Below are positions 35,434-46,597 of a DNA stretch of 64,000 bases, piece after piece. The stretch's first letter is position 1, and each line of letters opens with the position of its first letter. The notes beneath the pieces were generated by a model. It saw only the letters and a list, made by a program, of their open reading frames with translations, did no database searches and had not been told where the DNA came from. The DNA lies in contig JAGPYM010000089.1 in NCBI GenBank assembly GCA_020736575.1, forward strand, positions 1 through 64,000, in the 5' to 3' direction. Source of the stretch: Thelonectria olida (taxonomy: Eukaryota > Ascomycota > Sordariomycetes > Hypocreales > Nectriaceae). A program made the position numbers and the translations under genes.

Positions 35434-35919
35434 CTGTTCTCTATCATCCTGTGCTTCAGCAACAGATGATATCTCATTCCTTCTGAGTGCACTCGTCATC
35501 CATTGGGCCTCGTAATACACTGCGATATGTGGCTGTGTAGCTAAATACCGCTCCGTGGACATTGCTGGGAATAAGACGTGATAAGGCTTGAGCGGGAGGC
35601 TTGTCTATGGATATACGAGCATATCTTAGCTATCAACAGTGCGAAAATCGAGTCTACATTCCTAATCCAACCTCAATGATATTCACAAAGCAACCTTTCC
35701 CATTTGCGTGTCCTGTGAAGACTAGCCGAGAGGTGTGGGGGAATCGGCCAGCAGGGGCTTTTGGGTTTCAACCTCGGTCCATTTGCCAAGGAGGATGCTT
35801 GTGACTCCCAACTCCTCATTATATAAAATCGCCGAGGCGTAAGGCGGAGTCCGCAACCCAACCCGACCCATTCCACCTGTATACCTGGTGAAGTTCTCAT
35901 TTTCCCCAGATATTCCACC
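35434..35919. promoter_or_regulatory. Promoter of the CTF1-like regulator
   Basis: It contains CCTCGG at 35772 and CCGAGG at 35832, 83-148 bp from the start codon, which suggests autoregulation or control by a FarA-like factor. A TATATAAAAT-like element is at about 35820. Confidence 0.5.
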
Positions 35920-38584
35920 ATGTCGAGGCAAACTACACCTGCAGCAAGCCGGCTAGCATCGCGGAAGCGCCTCCGAGGCGCTTGTAGGGCCTGTCATGAT
36001 CGCAAAGTGAGGTGCAGCCTGTCAAAGTCCGGCCCACCATGCACAAACTGCTCACTGGATGAGATTGAATGTGAGCTTCGAGTTCGCAAGTCACAGAAGT
36101 GAGTTGCAAGCTGTGCCATCATCCCCGTGCTTGCTCAACTAGCGTACCCCAGGACTTCCGCCGCGGTTACACTTTCACGACAAGTCTTGCCTGGGTCATT
36201 CGATCTATCTGCCGACCCTGACCAGAGAGAGGCGTCCATAACAGTCGTTCCACCACCAGAACCTGAGGGCGATACACGGCCCACAACCAGTGAATCCCAT
36301 AGTGCTGTCCCAGGGATCAATGGAATTGGCAAGCCAGACAACTTGTCAAATGACCCGGAGGGCACCCATGCCGTTGATTCCGAGGCCGAGGTGGCCTGTA
36401 GTGAAAAGTCAACCGAGCCACGTTCCAACATTTATCGCCCATTCCGGTCACACTTCAGCCACTTTGCAGAAGATGATGCGCTGAACGCAGAGTCACTCCC
36501 AGCGGACACGCCCATGTATGGTATGGAGAATTTGTTCCCATATTTTCTTTGTTATCTCTGTTTCATAATCGGAATCGACATGTTTAACTCTCTCATAGCT
36601 GATCCTAAGGGCGTTTGCGCCATCGCGAACATCTGTGAGCCGGAAAGAGCAGACAGGAGTGGCCACTTTCTTCTCCCAAATGGCATCGTTTCCTCTCTTG
36701 ATCCTGAAGATATAGGATACCTCCGCCTCAAGGGCGCATTCATGTTCCCTGAAGCTGGCATACGCGATGACTTGGTTCGAACGTATTTCCATTACGTCCA
36801 CCCGTTCTTTCCCATTCTCGACGCTCAAGACTTTCTCTCCAAGCATGAAAGTGGCGCTCTCGATAGAATTGGCGCTCATTTGTTGTGGTCTATGTACCTT
36901 GCATCGTGCAACGTAAGTGTACAAAGGTTCATAGTCGAGTTCAACATTGACCATACTTGTCGGCGCTAGTTCTTGGAGGAGGACGTCGTTCGGGCGGCGG
37001 GATTTGCAACTAGAAAGGAAATGAAACGCTCCATCTATCGTAAAGCGAAGGTACAAACCAACTAGCCAATATATGTACACCTAACCATCACTGACAGCAT
37101 GAGGTAGGTTCTCTACGACATGCAATACGAGAGAGATAGAACCGCTTTGATACAGGCTGTACTGTTAATGAGCTTTTGTTCCTCCGATACTGAAGATAAA
37201 ACAGGCCCGTGGCATTGGATCGGAGTTGCTATCAGTTTGTGTCAGACAGCAGGGCTACATCGAAACCCTCATCCCACGGCAAGTCATATTCCGCAGCACC
37301 GTCAGAGACTTTGGCGCCTTATCTGGTGGTCATGTGTCCATCAGGATGCATGGTTCTCAGTTGGCATGGGCAGGCCAATGCGTATCAACTTGGATGACTG
37401 TGACACTCAATTGCCAGTCCCTGGTGATTCAGATGCGATGGCCGATGGTCTTTCAGAGACACTTCGGGAAAAATATCTTCCAGCTGGCATGCCTAATTTG
37501 TCCCAGCTCTTTGTCGAGTTGATAAGACTTGCAATCATCCAAGCAAACATAATGTCAACTCATTATCGAGCCCGCCAGATTAGGCCGAGTATGGCAGATG
37601 TAGTGCAGATTGAGCAACGAATATCGACAATACATAAGAAAGCGAACGATCTGATAAGCTCCGAGAATCTCATGGTTTACTATCACGCTTGTCATCTGGC
37701 ACTTTTCTTGCAGTAGGGTCCTCATCCCGTTATGCTCTATCGCCGCTAACCTTCGGTCTAGGTCAGTTCGAATCGTCTTATACCGGCCCTATCTTCTGAA
37801 CTTATCCCAGAAAGGTTCATCCAGCTTCTCCCAGGAATGGTGCTTATTGATGGAGCGGAAAGCCCAGGCTGCTACCGCAGGGTTTAACCAAATCCTTGAG
37901 GCTCTAATAACTGCAGACATGATTTTAGCATGTCAGGCCATTGTGTTAGTACCAGTCTTGAGTTTTACATATCTTTTAAGCCATGAGACTACTATATACT
38001 CATTGAAGCTAATCTTAGTTGCATTGCCCTCGTCCCACCCATGCAAATTCATCTCCTCAATTCGACGTCGAGCAAGCCACTTATAGCGACCCTGGGACAA
38101 CACAGTCTCGAGATGTGTATGCTAGTCGCAAATGAACTCCGCAAGACGTACTTTGGAGCAGAACTATTACATAGACTTTTCTCTCAAGCCAAGGCACAAA
38201 TAATGAACCGGAAGACTCAGAAAGAGGCAACCAAGAACAGCCAACCAGCTGAGGCTATCAACCTCGAGACGCAGACGCCATGCTTATCGCATTGCTCAAC
38301 ACAAAGCAACCAGAATTTCACCGATGCGGATACCATAAGAAACCTCGGCTCTACTCTCGCTGGGTTTGAGGGCATTTTCAGTGGATACGAGTACGTACAA
38401 ACTTACCTTCCTCTATCTATTGCCAGAAAAACTAAGAGAATATAGCTTTGCCATGCTGGGCTCGAATTTCGACTTTGCTTTTCCTGCGGCCTTGGGAGAT
38501 GATGCTCCTCCAAGCCAATTCAGTAGATGGTACCCTGATTCTACAGATAACTGCTTCCAGGGGGATGGAATGCAGCTAAATTAG
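35920..38584 (+). CDS. Zn(II)2Cys6 transcription factor, cutinase factor (CTF1-beta)-like
   Basis: Eight exons (35920-36098, 36153-36520, 36599-36912, 36970-37050, 37108-37712, 37762-37944, 38019-38390, 38446-38584) give 746 residues. The zinc cluster C22-X2-C25-X6-C32-X8-C41-X2-C44-X6-C51 is complete. A fungal-specific TF domain follows: YFHYVHPFFPILD, then GPWHWIGVAISLCQTAGLHRNP, and RRLWWS-type text (RLWRLIWWSCVHQDAWFSVGMGRPMRI). The C-terminus has FDFAFPA. The order fits cutinase transcription factor 1 beta-like proteins. Exon 2/3 is my choice: the 78-nt intron 36521-36598 has no stop and a length divisible by three, but its hydrophobic translation and TTTAAC..CATAG end argue for splicing. 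It sits in the centre of the CCTCGG-marked cluster and has such sites in its own promoter. Confidence 0.88.
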
Positions 38585-39534
38585 GCAGTGCTGTGTACTT
38601 TGAGGCTGTGAATTATGCCATCCAGCATCAGTTGTGTCAGCAGTGGCAGCTAGGCTAGCAATGTCCTTTAACACTATCACTCGCCTAATGCTGATGTATA
38701 CTCACGCTTAATGTACCGTATTATTGTCCAATAGTCATTAAAAATTCTCTATTGAAGTAATGCCGCTTTGTCAATCAGTAATTACCGCACACGCATCGAC
38801 CTATTCCAGTGCAATGGCTTCCTGGATCGAGGCGGCATCGCCGACCACGACCATACATTTGCAGAAAGAATCGATGGAGAAGAGACAAAGCACTGACCCA
38901 AGCCGGAGGTTAGGTGACTTTGGAGAATGAAATGGCATCCACATGTCAACTTCAAATTCTGTAACGCGACATGGGGTCTGGCGTAGCTATCGAGCCTTCA
39001 TTCTCGCATGGATTCAAAGGCAACTTAATAAGGTCTCTGTAAAAGATTATCCAGCTCGATGAAGCCCACTAGCAGGAGCAATACAGTTATTCTTACCCTT
39101 AAGGTTGAGAATGGCTGAACAGGAGAGGTGCAAACCTCATATTTTGACCAACTCCCTTGGTATTCAAACTTGCGAGGGTTTCTTGCACTCGGTATTTTCA
39201 TGCTCTTTAAGAATATTGATATAGGCGAAAGAACAAGCTAAACCTACACTTGAGAGTCGGTGATTACAATACCTTAGCAGTTCAGTGTGCCCTCAGATTG
39301 TACGAGAGAGACATGTCCCGCAGTATCATGAAAACAACTGTTGGACCATAGCCATCTATACAGTGACATATTCATAGAGGATCTGCATACCCAGGATTTT
39401 TCAACATCGCATTGCATCAAGTCGGCACTTTAAACTAGTATTGTCCCCGGGTTTCCAAATGTTGTAGTCTCCCCTTTGGTGAATGCCCATTTGTCCTTGA
39501 AATGTCCAAAGCTTCCTCACTCTTTGCCTGCTGC
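38585..39534. other. Intergenic region, no supported gene
   Basis: 3' flanks of the CTF1-like gene (+) and of SCP2 (-). I see nothing else. Confidence 0.45.
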
Positions 39535-40051
39535 TTACAGACTGGGTTTGCTTTGAGCGCTCTTAAGAATGTGCTCAACCTTGGTTGCTTTCATGACGTC
39601 GCCCTTGATCTTGAGCTTTCCGTCCATGAATAGTTTTTGTGCGTTAACTTTATTCGCAACCATATCCCCAAACTCTGTCTCAGAAAGCAAGAGAACCGCT
39701 AAAGAGGTATCGTTACTATCAAGGGCGACCCTGAGCATAAGTTTACTTACCAGTAGGGTTATTGCCAGGGCCCTTCCCCACTTTGCCCGTTTCCTTGAGA
39801 TCGATATGCCACACGTCAGTCTCGCCGGCAGCGTTGGTCAGCACAATGGCGAAGATGGCGCTTGCTTGTTTGATGGCATTATTGCGGTACACCTCGCTGG
39901 AACTCAGCTCATGTTGGATTGTGTCGAAGATGACCGAAGAAGGGAATTTGGCTGCAACAACCCTCCGATATCAGCTTCGTTCAATAGAGGTGGGAAAGGC
40001 AACCAAAGTTGCTTGGGGGCTCGCCAGGGACTAACGGTTCTTTAGAGACAT
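39535..40051 (-). CDS. SCP2 sterol-carrier / lipid-transfer domain protein
   Basis: Three exons (40051-40036, 39951-39751, 39698-39535) encode 126 residues, the size of a free-standing SCP2 domain. Exon 1 is only 16 nt. Motifs: FPSSVIFDTIQHEL, AIFAIVLTN, a GPGNNPT turn, then LSETEFGDMVANKVNAQKLFMDGKLKIKGDVMKATKVEHIL, the most conserved part. SCP2 proteins bind lipids and acyl-CoAs, typically in peroxisomes; the end (KPSL) is not a standard PTS1. It is divergent to nitronate monooxygenase across a promoter with four CCTCGG-type sites. Confidence 0.9.
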
Positions 40052-40691
40052 TCTGAGATACGTGTAGGACAAGAAGCGTGGCAATTTCATGAAAGGGCAT
40101 TCTTGTTATATCTTCGTCCGGAAAGCTGGGCCTTGTCTTTCGGCTTCTTGTCGTCTTTGCCGTATTACACTCTGCCGGCCGCGTAATTTGGTTACGATCT
40201 CTTCATTGCCGAGGCGAATGATCATTATGCTCGAGTTCGAGGTAGGCTGACTTCTAAATTCCATGTTAACACGTAACAAATGTTACGTGGCACCTCGGTG
40301 AAATGACTGAGCCAAGTTGACATTTGTTCCAGCATACAGTGCTTCCTGGCTCACGGATTTTAAGACCATGTTCTAATCTGCGACATTCAAGCCTGATTCC
40401 GACAGTGCATTCAGCGGTGGTTGCGAAGTAGCACGGGCTAAAACTACCGAGGAACATTTCTGCCATCGCGTAAGCTCATTTCGCCTCGGCGACAAGGGTC
40501 GGAGACGGCCTCTCTCAGCCGCGACATAGCTACCTTGAAGACATGAGTATTCTTTCGATCTAGATAAGGGGGGCAATAAGTCTTCGCGCTGCAATTTGAT
40601 GCGTAGGTGAGCTCAAGATTCTATCCTTTTTAGTCCACGCCCAGAACAAGAGCTTCTTGATATTACTTTTGCCTTCTTCATAGAAGGGAAA
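40052..40691. promoter_or_regulatory. Divergent promoter, SCP2 / nitronate monooxygenase, with four CCTCGG-type sites
   Basis: CCGAGG at 40209 and 40447, CCTCGG at 40293 and 40484, within 281 bp. Chance expectation for this six-mer (both strands) is about one per 2 kb, so this density, repeated in four neighbouring promoters, is well above background. Confidence 0.6.
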
Positions 40692-41858
40692 ATGCCCTTC
40701 TCCACTGAGTTGACACGCCGACTGGGCATTAAGGGTAAGTCACACTCGCAAGCCTGCTCCACGCTCTATAATGACCTCTTCGCTCCTGGGAACAGTACCC
40801 ATCGTTCAGGGCGGTCTTATGCATGTCGGCTATGCTGGTTTGGCTGCAGCAGTCAGTAACGCTGGAGGTTTGGGAATGATCACGGCCCTCATATTCCGAG
40901 AACCCGAGGAGCTCCGAGAAGAGATCCAAAAGTGCAGAAAGTTGACCAAGAATCCTTTCGCCGTCAACATCACCTTGCTACCAGCTCTTGCACCTCCCGA
41001 TTACGGGGTATATGTCAGAGTCGTCATTGAAGAGGGCATCCAAATTGTCGAAACCGCCGGATACAGCCCTGGGCCTATCATCAAAGAACTTAAAAAGGGA
41101 GGTGTTACTGTACTCCATAAATGCACAACTATCCGACATGCCAAAAGCGCGATCAGGCTAGGTGCTGATTTCCTCTCTATCGATGGTTTCGAGTGTGGCG
41201 GGTAAGTATCTCACCTCGCCATGCTCTAGGAACAGTTTCTCATCAGCAAACAGGCATGTAGGCGAATCTGATCTGACAAATTTTATCCTATTGTCAAGGG
41301 CACGCCAGGCCCTCAAAGTCCCGTTCATTGCATCGGGCGGCTTTGCAGACGGCCAAGGACTGGCGGCAGCTTTATGCTTGGGGGCTTCTGGTATCAACAT
41401 GGGCACGAGATTCTTGGCCACCGTTGAAGCCCCCATTCACGAGAATGTGAAGCGAACAATCATCGGCGCTCAGGAGACCGATACAACCCTTGTTATGCGA
41501 AGATGGAACAACACCACGCGACTTTACCGAAATGCGACCAGCGAGGCGGCCCTAAAGGTCGAACGAGAGAGCATGACGGGCAAATTCGAAGAGATTGCGC
41601 CTTACGTGAGTGGGAAAAGAGGGCAACAAGTGTTTGAGGATGGTGACACTGAAGCTGGGGTATGAACACGCTCAAGCTATGAGGGCCATTTCTCAAACCA
41701 TATGTACTAATTGTTTCTAGGTTTGGACGGCAGGTCAAGTCATCGGCTTGATTCACGATATACCTACTTGCGATGTACTTATTAATCGGATCGCCCGTGA
41801 AGCGAAGGCGACGCTCCATGATAAGCTGAGTCTCATTGTTCCTGAACCAAGCCTGTAA
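40692..41858 (+). CDS. Nitronate monooxygenase (2-nitropropane dioxygenase family)
   Basis: Four exons (40692-40734, 40796-41201, 41254-41659, 41721-41858) encode 330 residues. FMN-dependent TIM barrel: PIVQGGLMHVGYAGLAAAVSNAGGLGMI at the start, NITLLPAL, GVTVLHKCTTIRHAKSA, DGFECGGHVGE, PFIASGGFADGQG, and GASGINMGTRFLA (phosphate binding). Family enzymes oxidise alkyl nitronates, including propionate-3-nitronate, to carbonyl compounds. Introns are 52-61 nt with standard borders. Together with the b5-acyl-CoA dehydrogenase it suggests catabolism or detoxification of an acyl or nitro compound (inference). Confidence 0.92.
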
Positions 41859-42540
41859 TTAGACAGTAGCAGCGCCAAATAGGATTTTGTTTTAATGCTA
41901 TACGCATGTTCGGTCAAGAAGAAGAAGAACGCCGGTGGGAGGCATTCAGTAGCTCAGAAGCACCAGGACCCTCATCGCGGGGTGATGTTCAAGGGGGTTC
42001 GTAGAGAGGAAGAGCCAGCACAAGAACTTTGCATTTTCCCGTCTTGCTCTGCTTTGTTTGTCAACATGTATACTTACTTGAGGCTAAAATATGATATTGC
42101 ATTCTAAGGACTCTCCATCCCTATTAAGGGGGTTAGCTATAATAATAATATGTCCATTCAAACCATCGTGAAATCGCCAGCTGCTTGGGTACTGGCTTGA
42201 AGAAAAGCACGAACTAACTAGCTCGAGAGTAAAGCTAATCCGGAATTGAAATGTTGTCTCCTCTCTCGACTTGCCGAGCTGTGTTAACGTCGGGAACGCC
42301 CGGGTGACCGAGGCGTTTACCTCGGCGTTTCAATCACAAAGACTTGTTGAAATATTGGTGCGCAGCTCAAACGTGGCATCTTCATCATCATGAGTCTCTT
42401 AGTACTATGACATTCTAAGTTAGGTAGAGCAGAGAAGAATTACATCGCATCTCATGATTTAGTAAAGGAAACCGAGCCCAGGTTCCCATTTGAGACTTTA
42501 AACCCCAATAATGCCATGGTCGTAGATGCAGCTTAGGCTT
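41859..42540. other. Convergent spacer after nitronate monooxygenase
   Basis: No gene. It includes CCGAGG (42308) and CCTCGG (42320) only 12 bp apart, as an inverted pair. This lies downstream of both flanking genes, so its role is unclear. Confidence 0.4.
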
Positions 42541-44219
42541 TTATTCACGTGTCAACGACACTGCCTTGCTCTGATACCCATGGGTGCTAACAAATGGGAA
42601 GCGAGCACGGCGTTCGAGCTTGTCCAGAGGAATGGTCGAACGAATATATCTGAGTAATGTAGCGTCAGTATGGAATCGTTGACTTAGTCTCGTCGTCTGG
42701 GTTGAACTTACCTCTTCCTACCATCATCAATAGGGTCAAAGTCCCAGCTACTAAACTCGCCTTCTCTCAGAGCCTCCCAAACGAGCCGGCGCGCTCTCTG
42801 AGACGCAAACGCCTTCGTTGTAATGCCTTCGAAGTCCCACTTGGCATTGGCTTCGGCTTCAAACTCTTCAAACACTCTGCGGGCTTCTTGTCCCTCGGCG
42901 GTGTTGTTGTCGGAGCCAATGTCGCGAGATCGAGCAAGGTTATTCAACTCTTTTGGGTCACGCTCCAAAATGGCCTCGTCGTATCATCATCATCGGCCGA
43001 ACAGTACCCTCACCCATGTATTCGGCGAAAATCGTATTTTGGGCCGCTGAGCGCTCCCAACCTTCAAGGTGCGGAAGCAGGCTAGTACCATCCATTGGGA
43101 GGTAAGAAGCAGGCTTAGTTCCGACTAGATCGCAGATTGTGGGTAGGATATCGAGAGTGGAAACATTCTGGCGAACTAGATGAGGATGGAACCTTTGGAG
43201 ATAGTGAACCAGCATTGGAACGCGAACAGATGATTCGAAGTAGCTCATTTTGTACCAGAGGTCCCTCTCACCAAGCATATCGCCATGATCGCCACTGAAA
43301 ATAAAAATAGTGCTGTCAGCTAGTCCGGCACCTTCCAAGGTCTCGAGCAGTCTTCCAATACAATCGTCAACGTAGCTAACAGACCCATAATAAGCCCGTT
43401 TAGCCCTCTTGGTCTGTTCATCTGGGAAGCTCTGGTCCCAGAGATCGCAAATTTGAAGAAGTCGTTTGCTATGAGAATCCTGCTCTTGCTTGGTGATTCG
43501 AACCTCAGGGAGACTGACATCGGTGTCCTCGTACAGATCCCAGTACTTCTTTGTGATAGTATAAGGATTGTGGGGATGAGTCAGAGATACAGTTAGGCAG
43601 AAAGTTTGTTTGGACTGGGATTGATCGAACCTGATCCCAAAGGTATTGCGTGCTCTTTAACATGACTTCCTCGTCATAGTCGAGCTGATTGCTTCTCCCA
43701 CAAGGCCCGGCCTGTAAGATCGAGCTAGCGTTATGATACCACTCCAGTCGAGCATCTGGGTCATCCCAATTCACTGCCCAGCCAAAGTCCGCGGGATAGA
43801 TGTCGCTGGTAAGGCGCTGCTTGTATCCATGTAGTTGGTCACCCACGAAATGCATCTTCCCGGCAAGGGCTGTGTGATAACCCTTTGTTCTCAAGTAACG
43901 GGCGTAGGTAGGTACGTCTGAACCGATTTGGTGAGGCGTTGTCACACGCTCCGATCTTTGTTGGTAAGAGACCGGTAACCATGCTCATGCGGGAAGGGGC
44001 ACAGAGAGGAGAAGGATAACAAGCTGAATCAAATTGAATTAATTCAGCAGCGAGGCGGTCGAGATTGGGGGTCTAAATTTGAGAGTTTGGGTTTTACATT
44101 TTGAGCTGAGGTGCAGCAAGTTGGTCAGCCATAATGTACAGGACATTGGGCTTGCTGGGCTCCGAGTCTGAGGGGACTTCGGCCGAGGGAGGAGACAACG
44201 AGTTAAGATCAGGAGCCAT
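42541..44219 (-). pseudogene. Choline sulfatase-like sulfatase, inactivated
   Basis: The whole length of a choline-sulfatase-type enzyme (hydrolyses choline-O-sulfate) is recognisable: KPNVLYIMADQLAAPQLKM at the N-terminus; the formylglycine motif C-A-P-S-R at about 43995; GKMHFVG.DQLHGY; DIYPADFGW; SGDHGDMLGERDLWYKMS; and a C-terminal exon after intron 42709-42648 (approximate) ending at 42541. It is broken by TAA directly after LKM, a TAG a few codons later, a frameshift near 43945, another near 43620, and a deletion of some dozen codons with frame change at about 42965 (after MIRRG). The stops look like C to A and A to T changes, not RIP. The native start would be 44219. Confidence 0.85.
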
Positions 44220-44639
44220 TGTCTGTCGAGTAAGAGCTGAAATATTTGAATGTGTTTTGGAGAACAGGGTTTGAGTGGTGGGAAAATTGATGATGTTGTT
44301 GGTGTTCTCTTCACGAAGATTGTCAGGATCCTTTATGCTTGTTTGATCGCCATAAGCTGTCAATTATTGCCATCAAACAAGATCCGATCCAACTCCGAAA
44401 TCTCTGCTATCCATTCTTTGCCGAATCACCCCCGTCGTTCATCTTCAACTTCTGAGTATCACACTCACCTCTGCATGCAGATGGACGGCGCTTGGCTTCA
44501 GTCAAAATCACCCACACAGTGCTTCTAGAGCCTACTAAACTGTTCCTTGTCACCCACCTCACCGCAGACACTTCGTAATATTGCACTGTGTAGGCGGTAC
44601 GTGGCCTGGCTTCTGAGATTCTTAATATGATCAGATGTA
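44220..44639. other. Spacer between two relics
   Basis: Former promoter of the choline sulfatase relic, and sequence where the N-terminal half of the permease relic would be expected but is not recognisable. Confidence 0.4.
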
Positions 44640-45340
44640 TTAATATGACCAGTGACTTCCCCAAGTCGCTCTGAGCCTGCACAATCGCCGAGATCATCAT
44701 CTTTAGCATTATCGGCGGGCTTGTGTATGCCTATACTGGCAATCAGTATGTGACTGCGCCGGCCTTTAGATCATTGGAGACGACATATGAGAAGGTTGCA
44801 TTTTCATTCATGATTCCAACAATTCTCTTCTTGGGATGCCTATACGCCTCTGTCACGGCTCGGTTCGTCTTCTTCCGTGCTTTTCGACACACAGATCACT
44901 TATGCAGCCACACTGTTGGTTGGGGCTCTTGGGCAGCCATTCTCTTGGCAACATGGGTTGCTGCGTTTATCATCTCTCAAGTAGTTCCATTTTTCTCCTC
45001 GTGTAAGTTTTTGACGCCAGATGCGTTCCTATGTGCGTTTTCAGGACATTGACCAGCTCCACAGTGCTCTCAGTCATGTCCTCGCTATTTGACTCGTGGT
45101 TTGGGTTCATCCTCTGGGGCGTTGCCTTCTTTCGCATGCGTGCCGCGGATACTCAAGTTGGGCATCGACAATCCCCCATCGTGGACTGGGCAGGAATTGT
45201 GGTAAATACTTTGCTCATTCTCGTGGGCATATTTTTTCCTCTCCGTTGGAACATATGCCAGCGTTCAGGGCATCATCGATGCATACGATGCTGGAGCTGC
45301 TGTCCGGGGAGTGAGGTGTTCTCCTACACCAGCAATGCCG
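44640..45340 (+). pseudogene. Amino-acid permease relic (AAAP / MTR-like), 5'-truncated
   Basis: Only the C-terminal half of a neutral/aromatic amino-acid permease remains: DFPKSL-stop-ACTIAEIII, IGGLVYAYTGNQYV, the helix SFMIPTILFLGCLYASVTARFVF, GSWAAILLATWVAAFIISQVVPFF, FDSWFGFILWGVAFFRM and GTYASVQGIIDAYDAG. A TGA stands where the family has TGG (Trp) near 44680. A run of six T at about 45230 shifts frame before the last segment. The intron at about 45001-45048 (GTAAGT..TTTCAG) is still recognisable. Helices 1-5 are missing. Confidence 0.75.
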
Positions 45341-46597
45341 TTTAAGCGGGAACATTATAATCATCGTGCGGGGGAGACAAAACTGGTGACTTGCGCCGGC
45401 AGACTCGCCCGACACTTGTCCGGAGGCGAAATCAGCCAACGTTGGGGAGGCGACTGGACGACACTACTGGAGGCAAACTGGGCGCGCGCATTGACAAATT
45501 CAGGGTGTCCACTTTATTCATCATTTATAAGGGGTGACTGGGTTGCAGGCCATTCCCATGATACTACGTCAGCTATCTCACGGGATCAAAAGGTCTGGTC
45601 TGTTGGGGAAAATGGGGGGAACCGCCCTGGAACCACTCGGGAACGGTGCCGGAACCCGGGCCCGGGGCAGGTTCCAAATCTCTTGAGAGGCTCCAGCCTG
45701 GTCAATCAGGGGCCCCGGGCTCCAAGGGCAAGGCTCCTTTCAGCCCAGCCGCACGTATCAGTCAATTCAAATGGGAACACATTACCTTCCTTCCAGTCCC
45801 TCTGTAGATTGGTGAGGTGGTCATTTCTCCCGCGCATATAGCCGCAGCTGTAGCCTGGAGTGCATGCGGTTAACTGTTAACTGTCGATACCCTGTTGCTT
45901 CAGATGTTTCCATCGAATGTGTGCAATTGGTTCTGGAATATCTCAACTAATTAGTTGCATGAAAGAGGCGTCTTAAGTGTCATTGCTACCTGCTGATTGC
46001 CTGTTTGGAACCGGGTTGGAACTGGCCTCCAGTAGCATGAACCATTCCTCGCACCCACCAGCTTCCACTACGGGTAAGATAAGGCCGAACCCATCTGCTT
46101 GTTCTGGGGAATGTTCCGGGGCAGCTGCGGGGTGGCCGCGGGGTGGCCAGGATTCCCCAAGGGAAGGGCCGACTTGCTCTCCATGGATCTGAGCTCTAAT
46201 AGGCCGGCGTATACGCTGCGAGAACTACTTGAAGCGCTTGGCCTGTCATAGGTGCGCCTACAGGAGAATGGTGCGAACCCGAGCAGGGGGGGAACAAACC
46301 ACGATGCATTGTCGCATCCAAGCACGTACGAAAACGCTAAGAATGTCTCGTGTTTCTTTTCCCCGCAGGCCGAGATGCCTAAATGCCCTTCCAATCCTAT
46401 CGTGGTCTCAAGCGAATGATACCGGATTCCCAATTTTCCGTCGGTGGATCGAGCCTGCTTCCACCGGCCAGAAGCAGCTGTGATGGGCGAAATATCAAAG
46501 CCTATAAATGGGTGCACAGCACTCTTGCTTGTGATTCCCTGTCGCTACCCTCTTTTCCTTCCCTACCCATTGTTCGCTCAGGAAAACACCAACCAAC
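45341..46597. promoter_or_regulatory. G+C-rich upstream region of the sugar transporter
   Basis: The region is unusually G+C-rich. It has a direct repeat of GCGGGGTGGCC (46127-46137 and 46138-46148); GCGGGG fits the CreA/Mig1 consensus SYGGRG. It has a 12-bp palindrome CCCGGGCCCGGG (45655-45666) inside an inverted pair GGAACC (45651) / GGTTCC (45670), and further GGAACC copies at about 45628 and 46008. A 176-codon frame at 45311-45841 has biased composition and no domain, so I do not call it a gene. Confidence 0.5.

Noticed and set aside
36521..36598. Retaining this 78-nt stretch as coding in the CTF1-like gene
   Set aside because: It is stop-free, but it has a GTATGG donor, a TTTAAC branch-like site and a CATAG acceptor, and the translation is an out-of-place hydrophobic stretch. 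Splicing is more likely, though not certain.
39569..40045. Plus-strand open frame (158 codons)
   Set aside because: Antisense to the SCP2 gene, whose three exons join into a complete domain.
45311..45841. 176-codon plus-strand frame
   Set aside because: Composition-driven open frame in G+C-rich promoter DNA; it begins in the permease relic and has no domain.
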